Origin: Adineta steineri
Lineage: Eukaryota > Rotifera > Eurotatoria > Adinetida > Adinetidae
Direction of reading: 5' to 3'
DNA: 64,000 bases
Assembly: GCA_905250115.1 (NCBI GenBank)
Contig: CAJNOI010000308.1
Coordinates: 1-64,000, forward strand
Shown here one piece after another: positions 24,501 through 37,211 of the stretch (its first letter is position 1; every line of letters starts with the position of its first letter). The position numbers and the translations under genes are program-made. The notes beneath the pieces were generated by a model. That model had not been told where the DNA came from, did not search any database, and saw only the letters and a program-made list of their open reading frames with translations.

Positions 24501-25573
24501 TCAATTGAACTAAAACGAATCGATAAATTTCGAATTAAAAAAAAAACAAATTCTTTTCTTTACTTAGCAAGTACCAAACAAACAGCATCATTAAGTACAC
24601 TTTCACCAAATATAATTGCATAAAGATCTACATCAACATTTAAATCATTAAATATGGCTAATACCGTGACTGGATCTGTTGCTGATATTATAGCACCAAA
24701 ATAAAGTGAATCCGTAAATGAAAAAAAATCTAAACTACTAAATGCGTGGACTGAACCATATACCATTATTCTTAAAAAAATCAATTTAAGATATATCGTA
24801 AATACAAAATATATTTATTCATACCCTGTCGATATACACGCAATTGTAGTTCCAACTAATGCGAACATTAAAATAGCTCCAAGGTTACGAAAAAAATTTT
24901 TCTATTATTTACAAAAAAAAAATAGATTTTTAAAGCAAAAGAGAAACACATACTCGTTTCATACTATAGCCAGCATGAAAAATAATTGGTGGCAGAATTA
25001 AATTAAAAAATATTTCCGAATTAAACATAACCTAAACAAAACAATTTTTTAATAATACTTTCAATTTTAAACTTCAAACCTTATGTTCATCTAATGGTAC
25101 TGTATCTTTTTGATATGGTCCTTGAAAACTATATAAATATACTGCTGACATATTTGAATCTCTAAAGATAGAATACAAAAACAATAAATATCGAATTTAT
25201 TTTTGAAAGATTTACTCGAATGATATGTAGTTTGGTACATTATTTTTTGGTAAAATCGTATCGTTCATTTTTAATATATTTGTTTTTGTATCTGATGTAC
25301 TTGTATGACGAAGAACAGCTCCAATTATAAAACCTATTGAATAAAATTTTATTATAGTTTTGTTTTATTAAATATATTACCATAGAATAATGCTAAACAT
25401 GTTTCATGTATATATCGAAAATTTCGTCGTTTGAATACCCAAATTGTTAAAACAACAACGACAAGTAATGTGGTAAATATAAGTAAATTGAGTGAATCAA
25501 GTCGATGAACATTTGCTGTACGTTCTTCTTGTTTGGATTCAATTTTTTCTGCATCTAAGGCGCTGCTTGACAT
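21529..25573 (-). CDS. SLC9A6/9-like: Na+/H+ exchanger, endosomal type (SLC9A6/A9-like)
   Basis: Long multi-exon gene starting with ATG at 25573 ([20 protein letters not shown]). The membrane domain is complete in exon order: LALFYG / [69 protein letters not shown] then [72 protein letters not shown], and [17 protein letters not shown]. The transport-site Asn-Asp pair (in LNDAV) is kept. [10 protein letters not shown] marks the organellar NHE6/NHE9 group that exchanges K+/Na+ for H+ in endosomes. The cytosolic tail is spread over several exons. Two possible last exons, both in phase, end at 21721 ([11 protein letters not shown]...LL) and at 21529 ([20 protein letters not shown]). A telomere-like array lies in an intron (22863-22985). 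Confidence 0.92.
22863..22985. repeat. Degenerate telomere-like array inside an intron of the NHE gene
   Basis: The plus strand reads as imperfect G-rich units (gggtgt, gatgtggg, gcgtggg, tgagggtgagggtgag, gatgtgggtgtgggg) and closes with an inverted C-rich motif (attcacactaaccctcaa). It lies in the roughly 570-base intron between the last membrane exon (ending near 23227) and the tail exon at about 22560-22655. In the NHE transcript the C-rich strand is present. Confidence 0.75.
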
Positions 25574-27155
25574 TTTATTATTTATAAATATATGTGTGTG
25601 TGTAGATTTTTAGAGATATATTTCAATCTGACAGAATTGAATTAGTCCAAATGAAATATTTAAGAAAAATGAAAATGGACAAAAAAAATAGGAAAAAATG
25701 GCTTTGATTTTTAGTGCATCTTATTAGAGAATATTTACACAATTATCTGAAATTATAAATGTTTATACATCTCTGATTACTTCGGATCATGAATATAGAA
25801 GAAAATGTACCGGTTGTTTTTTTACATGTCGTATTTCTATAAGCGAAGATGCCTGATCGAATCAGAACGGTACATTAATGTGATTCATTACTTAGTCAGA
25901 GAAACCGAAGGTGACATAAACAAGATTTTGTTATGTAACTACTAATCATCGTTTAAATAATATGCTTAATACTAAACTTAAGTCTAATAAGAAATTCTAA
26001 TCATACCGTCTATTTTGTAAACATCTTTTTCGGTTGCTGCAATGAAATCTTTAATTGTATGATACATCGATTGAAAAAGATTTCGTGTTTCATTCGATTG
26101 ATTAAATATTGACAAACTAATATTTTCATTATTGATAGCCATGCGAATACTATTCTTAATATTTCTTTCGAACTGTAGGTTTGTATTCAATTGACAAGAA
26201 AGAGAAAATCAGTATTTGTTATCTATTACTGATATTATTGTAGCATGTGCTATTAATTTTTTTTTTTCGCATCTGCTGTCTTTTTATTCATTTTTAATAC
26301 TAGTTAGAAAATAGGTTCTCTTTGTTTGGAGAAAAGAAAAACTAATTAAGTATTATTTAATTGTTCGTTCTTATACAAGAGAAAAAAAAAGCAAAAGACA
26401 ATTAGCATCATTTACCCTACTAGAGTCTGACGGATAGCGTGAGGAAAAAAGAAATTTAATTGAATACATCTGAGAAATATATATATTAGTCAGCGTTTTT
26501 TGCGCAAACGAACAGAAAATGATTCTGTCAATATTGATTTATTTTCAATTCTAGAATCAAAGCATTCCTATCGCTCGGTCTGAGTTTTTAGTTACTGTCT
26601 GATAATAGTTTTTTATTTGTGTAGAACAACGAGTGTATAGATAAGAATTTTTAAATCACATGTTATATCACGTTTCAACTATATCAGAGTAGTTCATGCG
26701 GTAAGTAAGTGACAATAATTTGGGAGCTAAGTTAAATATATTACTAGAAAACAGAAGACTTAATATGTATATTTAACGAAAATTCAATATATGTGATCTA
26801 CAGCTTAAATTTGACTCTATGATATTTTGTAATCTTATTATACTAATTCAATTGTAATCTAATCTTTCACAAATAATAAATAAAAATAATATTAAACTAA
26901 TAAATATTTATTTTATTCTTTCTTAAAATTATACAAACTTAAAAAAAAATAAACGTCACCAGTAGTTTTTCTAATAAATAATTATTAAATCACGTTCATC
27001 TTAGAAAAAATAGAAGAAATGCAAAGGACAGAACAGAGATGAATTAATTTAGTTTTCTTTTCAAGATCTTTTGTTGGTCTTGTAATAAACAAATCATATG
27101 AAAGAAAGTAAATTTTTATCTTAGTGACATCTATTTTTATTACAAAATAAATCAA
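25574..27155. other. Intergenic region, one possible orphan exon
   Basis: No recognised gene. On the minus strand at about 26000-26180 an acceptor-like caaacctacag leads into an open stretch (MAINNENISLSIFNQSN, KDFIAATEKDVYKIDG) that ends at a gtatga donor. No partner exon was found downstream, so it is noted only as a possible orphan exon. Confidence 0.25.
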
Positions 27156-28971
27156 TCAAAATTTTAGTGTTGTTCGAATAAGTACTGGTTCATTTCGTAA
27201 TTGTTGCATTTCTTTAACAGAAGTCCATGGATCGGTAATTGTTCTTCGATCATCTCGAGCATTCACTTTTAATTTTGGTAAATTCATACGCCCTTTGTCA
27301 TCATCATTATTTTCAACGATAGTAAAATTTATATTCGAACCCATTTGCTTCCTTTTTAACTCTTCAAATTGATGACGTTTTTGTATTTTTTGTAAAAGTT
27401 TTGCATGTTTAAGAAATGATTCATCATATGACATAGTTGGAAATGTTGATGTTATTAATGTGTTTGATCTTGATATTGGAAATTTATTTGATGGATCATT
27501 TGTTCCCGAGGGAACAACTGTTTGCGCATTAGAAAGATGAGGAGGAGCTGGTGCACGATGTCCTTCACTCGTCATATCATTAGCACGATTTAATAAAATA
27601 AGAAGCGAAATTTCACGAAGATATTCTGACCAATTCATTAAAGGAGATTTACTAAGAAATATTAAATATAGAAAAATTATTTGACTTTAAAAATCTTACT
27701 CAGTGATGTTACCAGGACGATCGTCATAACCTAAAATTGCATCTATAAAATCAATACCATATTTTTGACTAAAATATAAATTTTCATATTAATATTCTCA
27801 TTATTAAATCTGTATCTATATACTTCAATATGAGAATAAGATTATTATGAATCCGATTAAAATATTCTCTTGTTATAATTCGGTTAAAATCATTATCGTA
27901 TGATTTTCGTGGATCTTTCAAAAAATAACTTCTAGCAGCAACTAATTCTTTTTCTGTTAATTTTGTTGTTAATTCAATCTTAACAAAAATATATCATAAA
28001 AAATTAAGTAAACGAGTTAATTATATGTACTCTATCTTTAGCAGCAATGACTTTACAACTATAAAGTCGTATAAAGTCTGACCAAGCAACAGCACCTTGT
28101 TGTATTGGATCCATTAAACTAAAATATTTCTTTCCTAAATCTTGATTATGTTGAATAAATGATTCAAGACCATCTGATCCGGTTTTATTTGCTTTGAGTG
28201 AAAGAAATTCTTCCAAAACAATATAGCCATCTAAAAAGAATACAATGGATGCTATTTAAAATTTTGTTTTTATTTTCACCTCTATCTCGATCAATTTGAT
28301 CAAATGCATTCATTAAATGCATAAGTTCATCATGACTAAGTAAACGAGTTAGATCACTCTAAATAATATTTAAATCAAAAAAATATTTTCATTTGAAAAT
28401 AATTTACACAATCTGGACAACTCCAATCTTGTTTTGCATGACGTCGTAAAGGAACCAATTGATGACTAAGATAACCACGTTGAGTAAGACATTGTAAATC
28501 ATATGCTTTAATACAAACACGACAACGTATTGAATCACCAGCACAAGAACTACCACAACATGAACATAAGAAATTATATGAAATAGCAGCCTATCGTTAA
28601 AAATAATATATAGTTTTGAAGATAATAGAAAAAACAATACGAGTGTTGCTTCTTTTTCAGTTGGCATTCGAGGTGTTCCATCTGTTTGTGAAGGTTTTAA
28701 AATAGATTTTGGTGCATAACTTGATTGTCTTTTAAATATAGATCGTTGAGTAGTGAAATTAGGCGTAGTTTCTAAATATAAAAGTGATAAGTATTATTTG
28801 AATTAAAATCAATTCATATAAACCTTGTTTTAAACTTAATCTTGCTGATTTTTTCCATAGAACAGCGGTTGAAATATCTCGAGCAACTTGCCAACTAGGT
28901 TTCATCGTTGTTGAGGTTCTTGCTGGCCATGCTAGAGTTTGTTTATCATTTGAAGTATTCATAATGTTCAC
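27156..28971 (-). CDS. PHF24: PHD finger and EF-hand-like protein, PHF24-like
   Basis: Multi-exon gene; ATG at 28971 (MNIMNTSNDKQTLAWPART; ATG at 28962 is also possible). A middle exon encodes a PHD-type zinc finger: FLCSCCGSSCAGDSIRCRVC, KAYDLQCLTQRGYLS, then DWSCPDC. It is followed by EF-hand-like segments: LLSHDELMHLMNAFDQIDRD with GYIVLEEFLSLKA, and KKYFSLMDPIQQGAVAWSDF. The end has WSEYLREISLLILLNRAND and a basic, disordered tail (KRHQFEELKRKQMGS). This order (PHD, EF-hand-like, W-x-x-[FY]-L-[RQ]-E near the end) matches PHF24/KIAA1045. In vertebrates that gene is mainly neuronal; its biochemical role is poorly known. The tail after LNRAND is longer than in the vertebrate protein and unassigned. 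Confidence 0.8.
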
Positions 28972-29578
28972 TATTTAATGATGATATGCTCAATATGAAT
29001 ACACTTGAAATTTTATAAGAAAGTTGTAATAAATAATGAAGTTAAGAAAACAGAAGAGAAATAATGTGATAGAAACAGAGACAAATAAGAGGTGTCATTT
29101 TTCGTTTTCTTTTTTCTTTGAGTTTTTATTCTTCTTACTGTTATAAATATTTGTTATTACTATCACGATTAATCTGAGATAAGAGTAAGAGAAGAGAAAT
29201 AATATACATTCTTGACAATTAAAGTTCTTTTTTTTCTAAACATACATATATATGTCAATACAAAAATAAAGATAGAATTTGTATAATGATAGTTTAATAT
29301 TTTATTTGAAATAAGTAAAACAATAAAAATGTCATCATAAATTAAGTATTATTTCAGCTCAAAATGTATGCTGATGATATCAATAAATAAAATCTCATGT
29401 ATATATAGAAACTATTTTGGAAGGCAAATAATTTATGACACTGAATATTACATATGTAAGAGGTAGACGAAATACTTCTTGACATATTTTCATAGAATAA
29501 AAAAAGTGGTTTATAGTTTACGATCATTTAAACTCTTCGTCTTGATATAGATAGTAGTCTGTTAAAGATAATTTTTTA
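28972..29578. other. Intergenic region
   Basis: Lies between two minus-strand genes. AT-rich, with no supported feature. Confidence 0.4.
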
Positions 29579-29959
29579 TTACTTGAAAGTCTCTGTCTGA
29601 TAGTTTGATGTAATTAAAGATGTATTTCGAGGAAAATAATAAATAGAAACTATTGTTATTGTAAGTCCGATAGCTACATTTAATAAAAAAATAATTTGAA
29701 TTAATGTTTTTGATAGATATTGTTGACGAATTTCTTGCATTATTTTCTGTTGTTCATTAATTTTCTTACGTTCATCATTTATACATACGAGATCTTGTTC
29801 TAAACAACTACGTAATTCAATTGATTTATCAAAAGAACGAATATTATATGAATAACCAGGATGACATTTATTTGAACACGGTGACCATTCAGTCCGTTCA
29901 TCAATATGACATTTTATTGAAAAAATGAATAGTGATGATATAAGAATTGAAATATGCAT
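29579..29959 (-). CDS. Small type I membrane protein with TSP1-like motif
   Basis: A single exon of 126 residues. It begins with a signal peptide (MHISILISSLFIFSIKC), then a thrombospondin type 1-like start (ERTEWSPCSNKCHPGYSYNI) with RSCLEQDLVC cysteines. A charged helical stretch follows (NDERKKINEQQKIMQEIRQQ). One hydrophobic membrane segment (IIFLLNVAIGLTITIVSIYY) and a short tail close it. The WSPCSxxC motif is typical of TSP1 repeats, but only a short one is present and the later cysteines are partly missing. It is probably a cell-surface protein of unknown role. Confidence 0.6.
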   Translation of the reverse strand: MHISILISSLFIFSIKCHIDERTEWSPCSNKCHPGYSYNIRSFDKSIELRSCLEQDLVCINDERKKINEQQKIMQEIRQQYLSKTLIQIIFLLNVAIGLTITIVSIYYFPRNTSLITSNYQTETFK

Positions 29960-30392
29960 GATTATAAAATTTGAATATTTTTCCTATTGCTTATTATGAA
30001 ACTCTATTGATATTTAGCATAAATAATCACATTAAGTTTTAAATCCTTATCATGACAGGCAAATAATTTGATCATTTAATGATATGAAAGTGTTTTTTTA
30101 ATTAAATTATAGAGTTATAAAATATTGTTACGATAAAAAGTGAACTGAATGTCTTGTTTTCATTGTCAATTGATACATATTTAAAGTCTATACTAAGAAA
30201 TTATACTTATAAATTAAGTAGATAGAGAACAAAATTCAAATTAGTAAAGTAAAGAGATTAACTGGCTTTGATTGACACCAGTAAAAATGATCGAGATGTC
30301 GCTATGATCAATTGTCTTACATAATAAATGATATATATATACTCGATTAGATAAGAGTAAAGAGGTGTGTTTTTCAGTTTACAGTTATAGAT
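29960..30392. other. Divergent intergenic region
   Basis: Upstream region of the TSP1-like gene (-) and KMO (+). Acceptor-like sequences (tttttcag, tttacag, ttatag) stack within 20 bases before the KMO start. Confidence 0.4.
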
Positions 30393-32226
30393 ATGGCACG
30401 TCGTGTTGAAAATAATTCTACTCAAACAGTTGCTATTGTCGGTGGTGGACTCGTATGTAATCAATTGAAATAAATTAATGAAATTCTAAATTAAATTTTA
30501 TAGGGTGGTACTTTATGTGCTTTATTTTTCGCTAAACATGGCATTAAAGTTCATTTATTTGAACTTCGATCAGGTTTGTCTTATTCTTTTTGTTATTCTA
30601 GAAATAAATAATTTATATAATTTAGATATTCGTACACAAAAAGTTGTTAAAGGTCGAAGTATTAATATGGCATTATCTCGTCGAGGTCGTGATGCCCTCG
30701 CTTATGTTAATTGTGAAGATATGATTGTTCGAAATGGTATACCAATGCGTGCACGAATGTTACATGACCTTAAGTGTCATACAACGCCTGTCCCATATGG
30801 TACTCGTCCGGAACATGTACTATAAATAAAGTTTTTTCTTGTTTTAATGAATGTTTTAATTTTTCAAAGGAAGTCATATCAATTGATCGTCGTATTCTTA
30901 ATGAACTTTTACTAGACGGTATCTTGATATTTAATAATTTATTATTTATTCTTTTTTTAAACTGTTTAGAGGCATCGAAATATCCTCAAATCAATATTCA
31001 TTTTCAACATAAATTTGTTCATTGGAATTCAGAAGAAAAAAGTGCAACATTTCAAACGTAAAATATTTCAAAATCATATCATTTGTAATCATTTTTTTAT
31101 TCTTTAGTGCATCCGGTGAACATGTTGACTTCAAAGTCGATGGTTTAATTGGTTATGATGGGTAAATCAATGAAATATTCTATTAAATCAATGAATAAAA
31201 ACTTTTCATTCTTAGTTGTCATTCCGGTGTTCGTGCAGCAATGATGAAACTCGATTCAGTTGATTTCTCTCAAGAATATATTGATACGAATTATATGGAA
31301 TTTTGTATTCCAGCAAAAAACAACGAAGTAAACTAAATTAACAAATTATTTTATTTATTCATTATTTTTCTTGATTCTATTAAGTATGCTATGGCAGTAA
31401 ATTATCTTCATATATGGCCACGTCATGAATTCATGTTAATTGCTTTGCCAAATCAAGATAAATCATTTACAACAACACTTTTTTTACCATTACCTATATT
31501 TCAAAAAATAACAACAACTGATGAACTTTTGACATTTTTTCAAACACATTTTCCTGATGCGATTTCATTTATTGGACGAGAAAATTTAATTGAAACATAT
31601 TTTTCATCACAACCATTACCACTTGTTTCAATAAAATGTTCACCACATGCATCAGTCGATGGAAATATTTTATTGATGGGTGATGCTGCACATTCAATGG
31701 TTCCATTTTATGGCCAAGGAATGAATGCAGCATTTGAAGATACATTAGTTCTATTTGAAAAATTAAAAGAAAATAATTTTCAATTATCAAAATCATTCAT
31801 TGATTACGAGTAAATATTTTCTATTCAATTTTCAAAATAAATATTTTTAAATTTAGTAAAAATCGTCGAGAAAATGCACATGCAATTGTTGATTTATCTA
31901 TGTACAATCATCATGAAATGAGACATTTAGTAACTCAACGTTCATATTATTGGCGTAAGAAAATCGATAATTTCTTATATCGTATAGTACCACAATGGTG
32001 GATACCACTTTATACAATGGTAACATTTACAAGAATTCCATATAAACAATGTTTAGAATTACGAAAAAGACAAGATAATATATTAAAAATTCTTCGTCTT
32101 ATTGGTTATTCTATTATTGGATTGTATGCATTGAAACAATTTGCAATTTATGTTATTAAACCATTCGCTATTCAATTTATTGTACGAAAAATTTTACCAA
32201 AAATGGTAGCTGATCAAGTGGTTTAA
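30393..32226 (+). CDS. KMO: Kynurenine 3-monooxygenase
   Basis: Multi-exon FAD enzyme. It begins [20 protein letters not shown] followed after an intron by [20 protein letters not shown], the GxGxxG dinucleotide fold. Then come [49 protein letters not shown] / CHSGVRAAM and [20 protein letters not shown]. The second FAD motif, [20 protein letters not shown] followed by AAFEDTLVL, is intact. The C-terminus has hydrophobic segments ([20 protein letters not shown]) that fit anchoring in the outer mitochondrial membrane, as in animal KMO. It hydroxylates L-kynurenine to 3-hydroxykynurenine with NADPH and O2 in tryptophan breakdown. Introns are about 50 bases. All core motifs are present, so it should be active. 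ATG at 30393 directly follows an acceptor-like AG. Confidence 0.95.
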
Positions 32227-32741
32227 ATTATAGTTTTTTTTTCGATATCTATTCAAGCTTGGTGATAGATTATTTTTGATAAAACGAATTTTGTGTTGAA
32301 ATTTTTCAAAAAGAAGAATTGAGAATAAAAATTATGATTACAAAATCATCTCATCGCTTAATTTATTTTTAGACATTCAACTCTTATTTAAATCGAAATC
32401 TTATGTCTATATACTAAAAGTATTATTCATCGCGATGCTCTTTTATATTTTGATACATAAGACAAATGTTATATGAAACGAGTATTGTTCAATAATATGA
32501 AACTACTCAAACGATCAATGAATACATGATCAAATATCTTTCTATTCTTTAAAAAGAATAATCAAATATTTTAATGATGAAATTATTTTTCGAAAAAAAA
32601 ATTTCTTCACATAAACAAAACACTACAGAATTTATAAAGAAGACTACGAAATCATATATAAGAAAAAAGTATAATGCCTACAAACATACACTCACAACTA
32701 AAATTTTTTGTTTTTTTTTCAAATAATATTCTACTTCGTTT
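32227..32741. other. Convergent 3' region
   Basis: Between KMO (+) and the tetraspanin (-). AT-rich, with no supported feature. Confidence 0.4.
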
Positions 32742-33643
32742 TTAAATTTGAGTTATTTCAACTGGTTCATGAATAGTTTTCGATACGTTTTGTACATAAT
32801 TGTTGCTATTAATCGGGACTCCATTAGCAAGATGATGTATCATTATTTTAGGAATATCATCAAATTTTTTGTAACGTTGATTTAAAATACATAATAATAT
32901 AATTGCTAGAAAATGTAATAAAGCACAAAGACCTGTAACACCCATAAGTAATAATAATTCAATAGTAAGATATTTTTTAACTATTGGATAACAACCATTT
33001 GTATGCAGCAATGATTTGCTATTCGCTAAGCTAGTACTATTATTATTAACATCTTTGGTATGTAAACAATTCGGTTCTTGACAACAAGATGAAGGAAATG
33101 AATCAGATGAGATTGAATTGTAATCATCTTTGTTATCAATTCCACAACATTTATATTTTAATTGAAAAGAATCAAGTAAACTTGCTGTTGCTGCTGGTGA
33201 TTGTTGAAAAGAATGAACAAGTAACGAGCGTAATTGGGAAAATACAAAATAATAATAGAGAATTGATATAGCTAACATGATAAGATTAAGAATAAATGAA
33301 AATGCCTAATATATAGAAAATATTATTTGGATAAAAATAATTCAAATTAAAAACAAACCCATAGAGCTGTAACGAATAAAGATAAAGATCTATTTCGTTT
33401 AATTACACCATAAATTGAAAAAAATGCTAACATTAATGAAACAAAACCCAAGCCAATAAATACAAATAGAACATATACCAGATATGAATCGAATTTATCA
33501 GTTTTTATAAGACGATTGATTGTCACTATATCACTTTGAAGAAAAGTTAAATAGAGACCCATACAAAATTGTATAAGACTTGTCACACCAATGAGTACAC
33601 ATAAAGTACAGAAAAAACATGCAACATTAAAGCAACAAACCAT
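32742..33643 (-). CDS. Tetraspanin
   Basis: Two exons. The open frame reaches 33793, but ATG at 33643 starts the typical short cytosolic end and first membrane helix (MVCCFNVACFFCTLCVLIGV). Helix 2 is YLVYVLFVFIGLGFVSLMLA and helix 3 is split by the intron (ALW / AFSFILNLIMLAISILYYYF). The large outer loop has the tetraspanin signature CCG (YKCCGIDNKDDY), PSSCC and a final C (TNGCYPIV), giving at least the two core disulfides. Helix 4 is LLLMGVTGLCALLHFLAIIL. It organises membrane microdomains at the cell surface or endosomes. The paralogue group cannot be assigned. Juxtamembrane cysteines near the N-terminus could be palmitoylated. Confidence 0.9.
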
Positions 33644-34945
33644 TTTTGTATTATATGATGTTATGTATGTATGTAAGTTCTTGTTCCCAGGAGGATAATA
33701 AACACTGATTCCCCTTTTCTTCTCTTCTCTTTCTTGACTACACACCTGAATTTCTTCTTTTTTTATTCTTCTTCTCTTATTGAGCGATATCACAAGAACT
33801 AAATGACACGAAAGAAAAAAAGTTCATACTGTCTTACATCTTGGATAAATTTTCTTTCTTCACTTTTGCTCACATATGAATAACGGACTGTTGACAGAGG
33901 CATACATGCGTAAGAAACCTTTTTTTTTTCTCTTATATCTTAGGACAAAATAATCGATGCCATAGTCTACCTATGTCTTTTCATATGTTTGTATTTATTT
34001 AGTGCAAAGTAACTGAACATGAGTCTATTGCTATGGTACCATAAAGAAGAGAGAGAGTAAAAAGTATATGATTAAAATTTGTCTGTGTCAGTATATTTCA
34101 TCGACATGTAGACTAAAATTCGTTCTTTCGCTTGAAGAAACAATCAATTAAAATGACTTTCTTATTATTTCACTAAATTGAAATAAATGAATTCATCCGT
34201 GACCGCATATATCGGTATAAATGTTTGCATGCATACATGTTTTGATAATGTAAACGATCATAGGAGTTGTTAATATACTATATTTATCCTGAAGAGTTAG
34301 AAGAACAAGTTAAAATATTCATTGTCTATGATTTCTTCAATCGATTAAATAATTTCATTTATTTACTAAAATTTTCGTTTTCAAGAAAATGATAGAATGA
34401 AGTGTTTTTATGTAAAGTCAAAAGTTACAACAAACTATCATTATTGATATATTATGAATAATATTTCAAAAGAATATTGTAAGTTGTATCGACAATAATA
34501 AAAGAAGTTTCTCGAAATCTAAAACTATAGATATAAACGGCATATAACTGATTAGATTATTATTATTCTATAAAGATGTTATCATATATCATCAACTACC
34601 TACGATGTTAATGAATAATAGATTTCTAAATATAATCTAACATTTGTTATTCTACTCTTTCTACTTTTCCACCCTAGACATTTTCCAAAAGTAATAAGTA
34701 AAAATTTGTCTTTAACTACAAATAACTTCTTGTAACGCAAAAAGCTTTTCTTATTTGAATACCAAATATAGATATTTGTCTACTATCTATTTGGATGAGA
34801 TGAAAGATAGCAAGCAAACCACTCGCCATCTAATTAAATACCGTACGGAAAGTACAGAACAATAAATATTCTGACAGGATATATCTACTGTTGTTTCAAA
34901 GCATATTGTATTCTTTTTCTTTATTCAACACAACCGACAACTAAC
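33644..34945. other. Divergent intergenic region, about 1.3 kb
   Basis: Upstream of the tetraspanin (-) and the transgelin-like gene (+). No coding feature, tRNA or clear repeat was recognised. Confidence 0.4.
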
Positions 34946-35537
34946 ATGGCATTAGATCGAGCAGTTAAGGATAAAGTATAACCGATACATATATATTATA
35001 ATAAAATTAATAAAGAATGTATTTTTTAGATCCATTTCAAACGTGATGTTGAACAAGAACATGCAGCTAGAGAATGGATCGAATCTATTACTGGTGAAAA
35101 ATTTCCGACTGAAGATTATGAAGAAGCTCTTCATGATGGAATTGTTTTGTGCAAGTAAAGTTTACAATTATAATACAAATATATATTACAAGAATTTCTT
35201 TTTTTTTAGATTAATGAATAAACTTAAACCTGGTTCTGTACCTAAAATTCATACACAGGGAGGTCCAATTAAACTACGTGAAAATATTGGTCTTTTTCAA
35301 ACAGCTGCACGTGCTTATGGTGTTGATGCTAGTGAAGTATTTCAAGCTGTTGATTGTTTTGATAAACACAATATTCAACAAGTAACAGTAAGTCTTTTTT
35401 TTTATTAATATTAACATTTATTCGATGAAATTAATTTTCTTTAGTTATGTATTTTTGCACTAAATCGTGCTGCTCAAAAGAATAACTTCGATGGACCTAA
35501 ATTGAACTATCATACCAAATTACCTGTCTACGATTAA
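34946..35537 (+). CDS. Calponin-homology protein, transgelin / muscle protein 20-like, short form
   Basis: Four exons: MALDRAVKDK, then IHFKRDVEQEHAAREWIESI with EDYEEALHDGIVLCK, then LMNKLKPGSVPKIHTQGG with RENIGLFQTAARAYGVDASE and VFQAVDCFDKHNIQQVT, then LCIFALNRAAQKNNFDGPKL and YHTKLPVYD. This is one complete CH domain of the calponin/transgelin type (type 3), which binds actin-related partners in muscle and the cytoskeleton. The protein is only about 146 residues. The family's C-terminal calponin-like repeat is absent: the stop follows directly after the domain, where relatives go on for about 50 residues. An extra downstream exon is not evident. Confidence 0.9.
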
Positions 35538-37211
35538 ATAGTTAATGGAAAAGACATAAGAAAACTTTATGATAACTCCTTCTTTTTTATATCAATTCGA
35601 TTTTTCTTTTATAATAAATTGAATCTAAGAAAAAAATTACTAGGAAATTTCTATACACATTCAAGACGACTTGTTAGTAACGGTACATTTTGTTTTGTCT
35701 ATTACTATGCTGATTAACTAAAAATCGAAAAATTAATAAAAAAAGGATAGAAGTAATATGGAAGAAATACTATAAAATATTCAATCAGAAGTTAATTATG
35801 TTGTTTTTCTTTTACCATTTTTTTTCATACATTATTACTATGCCCTTGAACTTACTAATTAAAATATTCAGGTGAAAAGATATAGGTATGTTAGAAGGAA
35901 AAGTTAGTGATATTATTTTGTTGGCCAATATATTGGTAACGTTACACATGATGAAAACAAATTGTGTAACCAATCGATGCACTTTAACCGCATATTTCCT
36001 CTCTAATTTTCATCATAAACAAGAAATCGTGTTTTGTAAAAACTTGATTAAACTCTTGTTTATTTACGGTTCGATAACCAATATATTCAACGTAATATTT
36101 AATCAAATAGTAATGACCTGCTTCGATTCCTGACTTTTTTCTAAACGGTCTGTCGTTTTATATAGTAATAGTGTCATGATGGTAAAAACACAAATATATC
36201 ACTTCCTACTTATCGTTCGATCTTGCGTATAAGAACACCATATTATATACACAGGTGGTTTCTCTCTGTACTCATTTTGTTATTTGTCTGGTAAACAAAC
36301 ACCATATTCACCTTTTTGGTTGCTATTACAAATTGAGGTAGTACATAGTGTTAGTAGTATACTATCTATCGTAGATTATAGATGATTATTTGAAAATAAT
36401 TATACATATCAAATCATTATAGGATATATTTGGATTTAAGCCTTTTTTTAATGATACCTAAAACAAATAGTCTCCTTCTATTATTTAAATCACGCTAGAG
36501 TAACATTCTTTGTTTTTTTTTTGTGGTAAATTTCTTAATTCGAATTTATGATAAATTAATTGATGGATAGAATATATTTAACAGGAAATTTCTATAAGAT
36601 TGTTCTAGTGTAGTAGGTAACTCGAAACATTTTATTAGACGTTATTTTTTTATTTTTGATATTAGTTACATTAGCATGAAAATTTGATGTATATAACGAT
36701 GTTGTCAGGAGCAAAAGACATATTGATATTGGAGAATAGTGAGTCATGCCACACGTAGAATACTATGTTAGATATTTTTTATACAATCATAGTACAAAAT
36801 ACGTCACATTATTTTTATATAAATATCAAATTTACTGTTAGATTTTACAAAAAACATACGATTAAAATATTGATCAGGCAGAAAATTTCCGTTACAGACA
36901 TTAATATTCATAGGTAAGAATTTTGTGACTATTTTCTTTTATTGCCAATAAACAGTATTGAGTGCATTTTTATCATTATATTTTTGATAACTAATATTAA
37001 AATGGTTTTCTAACGAAGACATCATGACAGTAGATACTACACATACTTCTCCTATGAGTACTATTTATTTATGAATTACGCAAATATATTATATTAAATT
37101 CAATACAAAAAAATAAAATTACTTTATATTTTTTAGTTGATTCAAAGTGTTTGACAATAGTTCTTGTTTAAAAGTACATATTACATACTTATCTTATTAG
37201 CGAACATAGCA
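35538..37211. other. Intergenic region, about 1.7 kb
   Basis: AT-rich. The only long open frame (about 35888-36133) has no family resemblance or splice context. A ttattag acceptor-like sequence ends at 37200, 11 bases before the next gene's ATG. Confidence 0.4.

Noticed and set aside
26000..26190. Possible minus-strand exon with acceptor and donor
   Set aside because: No partner exon was found on either side and no family resemblance, so it is not called as a gene.
33644..33793. A 50-residue N-terminal extension of the tetraspanin
   Set aside because: Tetraspanins have short cytosolic ends, and the ATG at 33643 directly precedes the typical first helix. The extension is probably 5' UTR.
37164..37211. 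A longer N-terminus for the caspase-like protein giving a signal-like hydrophobic start
   Set aside because: That extension begins at a TTG codon and contains an acceptor-like ttattag. The ATG at 37212 is a better start.
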